A stretch of DNA of 64,000 nucleotides, taken from Caldilineaceae bacterium. GTDB lineage: Bacteria > Chloroflexota > Anaerolineae > Caldilineales > Caldilineaceae. The notes beneath the pieces are model-generated. The model saw only the letters and a program-made list of their open reading frames with translations. It was not told the DNA's origin and searched no databases. The stretch covers positions 248,001-312,000 of the forward strand of contig JALHQH010000011.1 in assembly GCA_022842065.1 (NCBI GenBank), in the 5' to 3' direction. Made by a program: the position numbers and the translations under genes. Positions 59,196-64,000 of the stretch are shown here, piece after piece. How positions within the stretch are numbered: the stretch's first letter is position 1; each line of letters begins with the position of its first letter.

Positions 59196-61163
59196 ATGGA
59201 TAACAAAACGATGCCACGAATGCAATGCCTGCAAACCAGTCGCCCCGCCACCACTAGATCACAACGGCGCGGTGTGCGGCTGCTCAGCCTGTTGCTGAGC
59301 ACACTGTTGCTATGCAGCACGCCCCAAGCGCTCAGCCCGCGCCTTGCCCAAGCGCACCTGCGCACGGCCCCGCCTACTGCTATGCCCATCACCGCAGCCA
59401 CGGTGGAAACGTTTTTTGATGGGTTAGTGGCGCAGCAGATGGCGGTTACGCACATGGTGGGGGCCACCGTGGCGGTGGTTAAGGATGGCGCGCTGCTCTT
59501 TGCCAAGGGGTATGGTTATGCTGATCGCGCCCAGAAAATACCGGTCGTGGCTGATCGAACGCTCTTTTTTCCTGGTTCAACCGGCAAGCTTTTTACCTGG
59601 ACGGCATTGATGCAGTTGGTAGAGCAGGGCAAACTTGATCTACAGACCGATATCAATCAATATCTGGATTTCACCATTCCCGCCACTTACCCTGAGCCGA
59701 TTACCCTGGCCCATCTGCTGACCCACACCGCCGGTTTTGAGGAGCAATTCGAGGCGCTGCTGGTGGCGGATCAGGCCGACGTGCGACCGTTGGGTGAGTT
59801 TCTGCGCGCAACGTTGCCGGCGCGCGTCTATGCGCCTGGCATGACCTTTGCCTATTCCAACTATGCCACGGCCCTGGCCGGCTATATCATTGAGCGCGTC
59901 GCTGGTGAGCCATATGAACAGTACATTACCGATCATATCCTCACCCCGCTGGCAATGAAGCATAGTGCCGCGGTGCAGCCCTTGCCACCGGCGCTCATGG
60001 CCGATCTTGCCAAAGGCTATCACTATCGTAATGGCCAATATACTTCGGTGGACTTTGAATGGGTCGCCGATGCGCCGGCCGCGCCGGTCCATACTACGGC
60101 CACCGACATGGCCAACTTTATGATCGCTTATCTCAACCAGGGGCGCTTTGGTGATACGCAGCTCTTGCAGCCGGCGACCAGCGCAGCCATGTTACAAAAA
60201 CAGTTTGCCCACGATCCACATGTCAATGGCATGGGCTACGGCTTCCTGATCTCAACCCAAAATGACCAGACCATCGCCTGGCACGCGGGAGGCAGTGCCT
60301 ATTTCAACACCATGTTGGCGCTGATTCCGGCCGCGAATATCGGTTTTTTTATCTCGTACAACACCCCGATTGGGGATCTGCACCAGCCGCTAGCCAGCTT
60401 TGTCGATCACTTCTACTCGGCACCAGCCGTCGCCGCGGTCGTACCACCGGCGGATACGGCCGAACGCATTGCTGCGCTCAGTGGCAACTATGTCTCTGCG
60501 CGTATAGCCCATCAGTCGTCGCAAAAGCTGGTAACCTGGCTAGCAGAGGCACTGACCGTACAACCGGGGCCTGATGATACTTTAGTGGTCGGGGCGCGCA
60601 CCTATGCCGAAGTCGAGCCAGGGCTTTTTCAGCAGATCGGTGGTCCACGCACATTGGTTTATCGCACCGACGCGCAGGGCGCGGTGACGCAACTCTTCTT
60701 CGGCCAGTTTGCCTACTTTAGAATCCCTACCTACCAGACTGTGCTTTTTCAAATCCTGCTGGCGGCCAGCGCGTTGTTGATCATGCTCACCGGGGTCATT
60801 GCCTGGCCGATCGCTTGGCTAGTGCAGCGGCGGCGTGGGCAGCCGGCCGCGCCGTGGACTGTGGTGGCGCGCTGGACGGCGAGTCTCTTGGCAGTCTTTA
60901 ACATCGCGCTGCTGGGCTGGTTTCTGCTCGCGTTGCTGGCTTACGCCGATTCGCTTGTCTATCCAACGGCCCTAATGGTGCGCTTGACCCAACTGTGGTG
61001 GATCAACCTGCCCGCCGCACTCGCCTTGTTGACCTTTATGGTACGGGCTTGGCGGCGGCCCACAGGGCATATCGCCTGGCGTATCCACTACACATTGGTG
61101 ACCTTAGCGGCGTTACTCTTTGTTGCATTTTTACTGAACTGGCAGCTGCTGGCTGGGCTGTAA
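59196..61163 (+). CDS. Class C beta-lactamase-like serine hydrolase, membrane protein
   Basis: 655 residues from ATG 59196; ATG 59211 is possible. N-terminal signal at about 25-50. SxxK motif STGK at 128-131, YSN near 219 and HAGG near 362 are the classic penicillin-binding/class C active site. The last 150 residues form three or four hydrophobic helices. Such proteins include peptidases and esterases besides lactamases; the actual substrate is unknown. A small membrane gene follows at 4 bp. Confidence 0.82.
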   Translation: MDNKTMPRMQCLQTSRPATTRSQRRGVRLLSLLLSTLLLCSTPQALSPRLAQAHLRTAPPTAMPITAATVETFFDGLVAQQMAVTHMVGATVAVVKDGALLFAKGYGYADRAQKIPVVADRTLFFPGSTGKLFTWTALMQLVEQGKLDLQTDINQYLDFTIPATYPEPITLAHLLTHTAGFEEQFEALLVADQADVRPLGEFLRATLPARVYAPGMTFAYSNYATALAGYIIERVAGEPYEQYITDHILTPLAMKHSAAVQPLPPALMADLAKGYHYRNGQYTSVDFEWVADAPAAPVHTTATDMANFMIAYLNQGRFGDTQLLQPATSAAMLQKQFAHDPHVNGMGYGFLISTQNDQTIAWHAGGSAYFNTMLALIPAANIGFFISYNTPIGDLHQPLASFVDHFYSAPAVAAVVPPADTAERIAALSGNYVSARIAHQSSQKLVTWLAEALTVQPGPDDTLVVGARTYAEVEPGLFQQIGGPRTLVYRTDAQGAVTQLFFGQFAYFRIPTYQTVLFQILLAASALLIMLTGVIAWPIAWLVQRRRGQPAAPWTVVARWTASLLAVFNIALLGWFLLALLAYADSLVYPTALMVRLTQLWWINLPAALALLTFMVRAWRRPTGHIAWRIHYTLVTLAALLFVAFLLNWQLLAGL

Positions 61164-61166
61164 CGC

Positions 61167-61433
61167 GTGCAATCCACTACCATACAAAAATGGCTGTGGC
61201 CCATCCTTTTCGCCCTGCTCGTTTTTGTGTCGGTCTATCGCGCACTGCAGGACATCGATGACGATATTGAGGCAATCATGAATTTACAAGCCGGAACGAT
61301 CCTGAGTTTGATCGCAGCCTTCTTGGTGCTGTTCTTTGCGATGCTGGATCCAGCTGTGTCCGCCGGCCTAAGCATCAGCTTATTCATCGCGTTCTCGGCT
61401 TATCAATTTATGTGTGTAAAGCGAGGTCAATAG
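61167..61433 (+). CDS. Small membrane protein
   Basis: 88 residues from a GTG at 61167, four bases after the hydrolase stop. Hydrophobic helices at about 10-26, 43-60 and 65-82. It shows no recognised domain. No ribosome site is seen, which suggests translational coupling to the upstream gene. Confidence 0.55.
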   Translation: MQSTTIQKWLWPILFALLVFVSVYRALQDIDDDIEAIMNLQAGTILSLIAAFLVLFFAMLDPAVSAGLSISLFIAFSAYQFMCVKRGQ

Positions 61434-61434
61434 A

Positions 61435-61902
61435 ATGGTCGCTCGTGCCGATGTTGACCTGCTGGCGCAGTTAGATGCCGAGCATTGGCAACATTATAGC
61501 CAGTCGCCGATCTTTATGGCACCCCATACCGGGCGCGCTGCCGCGACCTGGCATCATTTTTTGAACCAGCCACACCACAGCGTCTGGCTAGCGTTGGCTG
61601 GGGTAGATCCGGCTGGCTATCTCTGTTTTGCCGGTGGCGATGGTCTCGACGGCGTTGATCTGCTGGGTGGGGATGGCATCGTTGGCATTTCCGGCGCATA
61701 TGTACGTCCGGGCTATCGGGGACAAGGTGTGGCACCGGCTTTGCTTGATGCCGCCCTGTGCGCCTATGCCAGCCAGGGCATGACAAGCTGTGCCGTCAAC
61801 TTTGAAGCGTTTAACCTGGAAGCCGCGGCCTTCTGGCCACGCTATTTTACACCGGTCTGTCTCTCAGTGTTACGGGTGCCGGAATGGGTGGACGGATCTT
61901 GA
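61435..61902 (+). CDS. GNAT-like half protein
   Basis: 155 residues; ATG 61435 is one base after the upstream stop. It has the acetyl-CoA loop GYRGQGVAPALL near 99-110 and NFEAFNLEAAAFW near 125-140. In its relatives this is the C-terminal half of a protein of about 300 residues. Either the gene has lost its amino half or it is a compact version. Acceptor unknown. Confidence 0.65.
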   Translation: MVARADVDLLAQLDAEHWQHYSQSPIFMAPHTGRAAATWHHFLNQPHHSVWLALAGVDPAGYLCFAGGDGLDGVDLLGGDGIVGISGAYVRPGYRGQGVAPALLDAALCAYASQGMTSCAVNFEAFNLEAAAFWPRYFTPVCLSVLRVPEWVDGS

Positions 61903-61950
61903 ATGATGAGGAAACGATGAAATTTCATTCAGCTGGAACAGGAGTGATAT

Positions 61951-63270
61951 ATGCTGCAACAGCAACCCAATCTAATCACAGGCCATCCACTGCAGGATGA
62001 TGCGACTCATCGCAACCAACCCACTGCAACTGGCTCACCGTTGGCGCGCAAAATTCGCATGGCGCTGCTGTGGGTGCTCGGTGTTGTGCTCACCTTCCTG
62101 CTGGTCCTGCCCGTGCTGCTTTTGTTTGTCGCCACGGCCGTACCTACCTATGTTGTGATCGGGCTATTGGTGGTTGATGGCCTGTTCCTCTTTGGACGTT
62201 TTCGGCAGCAATGGCCCCGCCTGGGGGTGCTTGGGTACTTGCTGGGCTTGTTGTTGATCGCCGGGCTGGCTGTCTGGCTCTCCCAACAGTTAGCCGCCAC
62301 GGCACCGATCACCGCAGCCAACGGCCAGCCACTGCCCAACAGTATCGCGACGTTGGAGAAAGTAACCCTTGGCGGCAGTGAGCAGTGGATCACCATCCGC
62401 GGCAAAGATGTCCACAACCCTGTCCTCCTCTATCTGGGTATCGGTGGGCCGGGGGCGGGCGGCTTTCCAGCCAATGCCATGATGTTTGGCGCGCTGGAGG
62501 AGCACTTTACGGTCGTCAACTGGGATCAACCGGGCACGGGCAAATCATATAACGCGGTGCCGATTACAACGTTGACGGTTGACCGCTTTGTCGCCGATGC
62601 CCATGAGTTAACCCAACTGCTGCGGGCGCGTTTTCAGCAAGAGAAGATCTACGTCTTCGGTCTCTCGTGGGGCACCATTCTCGGCATCAAATTGGTGCAG
62701 CAATACCCCGAGCTCTTTTACGCCTACGTGGGCAACGGCCAAATGGTCAACACCACCGAGAACGATCGCCTGGGCTATGAACTGGCGCTGAAGGTTAGTG
62801 AAGAATGGGGCGAGGCGGGGACGGTTGCGACACTACGCGGCAATGGCCCACCACCCTACGACGGGGCGGGGATGGCCATGAAATATGCGGTCTACAATAA
62901 TGTACTCTTCCGCTACATGGATTCGCCTACACTCCAACTAGTTTTGCTGCTGGTGCCCCACTTTGCGCGTGAATATGGACTGGTGGATCGGGTGAATTTT
63001 GCGCGTGGCTTGCTCGATTCATTTCCTGTGGTCTATGCACAGTTACACGATCTAGATTTTGAAACGCAAGCCCCCCAGTTGGCTGTGCCGGTCTATTTTC
63101 TGGTTGGCCGCCAAGATGTCAACGCTATGGCGTCATTGGTCGAGCGTTACTACAACGGGCTGCAAGCGCCCCACAAAGAGTTAATCTGGCTTGCCTCCGG
63201 CCACGGGGCCACGCCAGAGGAACTGACCGATACGCTGGTGAACAAAGTGCTGGCGCAGACCCAACCGTAG
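61951..63270 (+). CDS. Membrane-anchored alpha/beta hydrolase
   Basis: 439 residues; ATG 61951 follows AGGAGTG. Three hydrophobic helices at residues 35-60, 68-85 and 92-115 anchor it. GLSWG carries Ser239, and the segments VPVYFLVGRQDVN and SGHG supply the acid and base; the family is like proline iminopeptidase. The loop that normally reads HGGPG is GIGGPG here, so one residue of the oxyanion site differs. Substrate unknown. Confidence 0.78.
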   Translation: MLQQQPNLITGHPLQDDATHRNQPTATGSPLARKIRMALLWVLGVVLTFLLVLPVLLLFVATAVPTYVVIGLLVVDGLFLFGRFRQQWPRLGVLGYLLGLLLIAGLAVWLSQQLAATAPITAANGQPLPNSIATLEKVTLGGSEQWITIRGKDVHNPVLLYLGIGGPGAGGFPANAMMFGALEEHFTVVNWDQPGTGKSYNAVPITTLTVDRFVADAHELTQLLRARFQQEKIYVFGLSWGTILGIKLVQQYPELFYAYVGNGQMVNTTENDRLGYELALKVSEEWGEAGTVATLRGNGPPPYDGAGMAMKYAVYNNVLFRYMDSPTLQLVLLLVPHFAREYGLVDRVNFARGLLDSFPVVYAQLHDLDFETQAPQLAVPVYFLVGRQDVNAMASLVERYYNGLQAPHKELIWLASGHGATPEELTDTLVNKVLAQTQP

Positions 63271-63311
63271 CCTATGCAAAAGAACTACCAAGCCACCCCT
63301 CCCTAATTCTT

Positions 63312-63424
63312 ACTGCCATTAAGTTAAGCAAGTAGTGCGCATCCCCAGATGCGCAACCCCATCAAGGCGGGCTCAGTGTCTGGGGACGCTGAGTACACGT
63401 TCCGCCCGTTAACTTAATGGCAGT
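63312..63424. mobile_element. MITE-like element, 113 bp
   Basis: Perfect 16-bp terminal inverted repeats ACTGCCATTAAGTTAA (63312-63327) and its complement (63409-63424). The centre has GCGCATCCCCAGATGCGC and GACGCTGAGTACACG, related to the repeats at 2835 and 18446. No transposase is present. The flanks share CCCTAA, possibly a target duplication. Confidence 0.65.
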
Positions 63425-63427
63425 GTC

Positions 63428-63509
63428 CCTAACCCTCCTCTGCTAAGGGAGGGAATAGTTGACCCGTAACCCTTCCTCCCCTGTACACGGGAGAGGTTAG
63501 GAGGGGGTT
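63428..63509. repeat. CCTCCTAACC-type inverted repeat
   Basis: CCCTAACCCTCCTC on one side and GAGGTTAGGAGGGGGTTA on the other, with CCTTCCTCCCC between. It follows the MITE-like element and precedes the last gene. Confidence 0.6.
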
Positions 63510-63535
63510 ACTAGTTACAAAGAAAGTAGCGTTCT

Positions 63536-64000
63536 ATGAAAAGTTCAAAACTCGTTGTTCTCCTCGCAGTGCTAATAATTGTCCTCGCGCTCATCGCTAT
63601 TGGTGGCGGGTTCTTTTGGCCGGCTGCGGGCGCACCCTTCCCCTTTACTTCTTTGCGTGGCCAGCAAGTGCAAATTTATGGCCAGGGTTTGTATCGTTAC
63701 GATACGCTTTTTACAGGGGCAGCCAACCGTGGGACGGACGTAGTGACGCTAGTCGGCGCACTCCCACTCTTGGCTTATGCAACCTTGCGCTATCGGCGTG
63801 GCTCTTTGCGGGGCGGCTTGTTGTTGTTGGGTACGCTGGTCTATTTCCTTTATGTCTATAGCAGTTATGCGCTCGGTATCGCTTTCAACCCGCTCTTTCT
63901 GGTCTACATCGCGCTCTTCTCGGCTAGCCTCTTTGCGTTTGTGCTGCTCTTTGCCTCGATTGATCGGCAACTCCTTACGGCTCACCTTGCGGCTGCGCTA
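63536..64000 (+). CDS. Membrane protein, partial
   Basis: 155 codons from ATG 63536 to the right edge; the C-terminus is missing. A signal-like helix at about 5-30 and further hydrophobic helices (about 73-92, 94-112, 117-140) show an integral membrane protein. A GRYDTLFTGAANRGTD-type loop lies after the first helix. I do not recognise the family. Confidence 0.65.
   Translation, partial: MKSSKLVVLLAVLIIVLALIAIGGGFFWPAAGAPFPFTSLRGQQVQIYGQGLYRYDTLFTGAANRGTDVVTLVGALPLLAYATLRYRRGSLRGGLLLLGTLVYFLYVYSSYALGIAFNPLFLVYIALFSASLFAFVLLFASIDRQLLTAHLAAAL

Overview
The window looks like chromosomal DNA of a Chloroflexota bacterium, probably from the Anaerolineae/Caldilineae side. This is an inference from style and gene content; there is no rRNA marker. 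The pointers are moderately high GC, a giant secreted protein ending in a short FLPLV-type tail, Uma2 and DUF4058 paralogues, a tryptophan T-box, CUT1-type ABC genes, and very many intergenic hairpins and low-complexity arrays. I see no rRNA, tRNA, CRISPR, transposase or prophage. Four genes or elements are cut or solitary: the first gene and the last gene run off the window, and several antitoxin-like genes have no toxin.

Layout. 1-10.0 kb: a STAND-type NTPase with a putative HTH (cut at the left edge), then secreted proteins: an unknown one, two tiny RTX-like GGxGND repeat proteins, a small membrane protein, and a 1569-residue multidomain surface protein. Two of these units share an upstream block with direct repeats 11 bp apart. 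10.5-12.4 kb: an SMR-type transporter, a lipoprotein and an SDR oxidoreductase. 12.6-15.7 kb, minus strand: an MhqR-MhqO-MhqD type quinone-stress module with two matching operator-like palindromes, plus a DUF3307 membrane protein. 16.0-24.7 kb: a tryptophan operon driven by a TTGACA-17-TATACT promoter and a T-box leader with a UGG specifier: trpE, tautomerase, trpS, methyltransferase, trpG, aminoglycoside-phosphotransferase-like kinase, trpD, two HicB-like genes (one reversed), trpC; trpF, trpB and trpA are not here.

24.7-33.0 kb: an S9 peptidase, a CUT1 ABC uptake system whose two permeases are fused into one chain, two Uma2 proteins, and an orphan OppD-type ATPase. 33.2-37.9 kb: a PQQ-type sugar dehydrogenase with a PA14 domain, a formyltransferase-like protein, YggX, a cold-shock protein with a long leader, and a small basic protein. 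38.2-46.4 kb, minus strand: carbohydrate and amino-sugar genes (Gfo/Idh/MocA, EamA transporter, isochorismatase-like hydrolase, nagB, nagA), an AIM24 protein, a 2-hydroxyacid dehydrogenase and a YceI lipoprotein. 46.5-52.8 kb, minus strand: a coupled run of sugar isomerase, a deoxyribosyltransferase-DinB fusion and a membrane sulfatase, then another Gfo/Idh/MocA enzyme and two tandem DUF4058 genes.

53.0-56.8 kb: an orphan VapB-like antitoxin with its own operator, then an arsenic-type cluster: ArsR with a probably leaderless mRNA, a flavin monooxygenase whose tail carries five Cys-Cys pairs, and an MFS exporter. 57.0-64 kb: an SH3-repeat secreted protein, a class C beta-lactamase-like membrane hydrolase, small membrane proteins, a GNAT-like half protein, a membrane-anchored alpha/beta hydrolase, and a cut membrane protein.

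The most unusual things are the Cys-Cys-tailed flavoprotein in the ArsR cluster, the family of intergenic array-plus-inverted-arm elements, the T-box trp operon with foreign inserts, the shared direct-repeat promoters of the secreted proteins, and the mhq operator pair.
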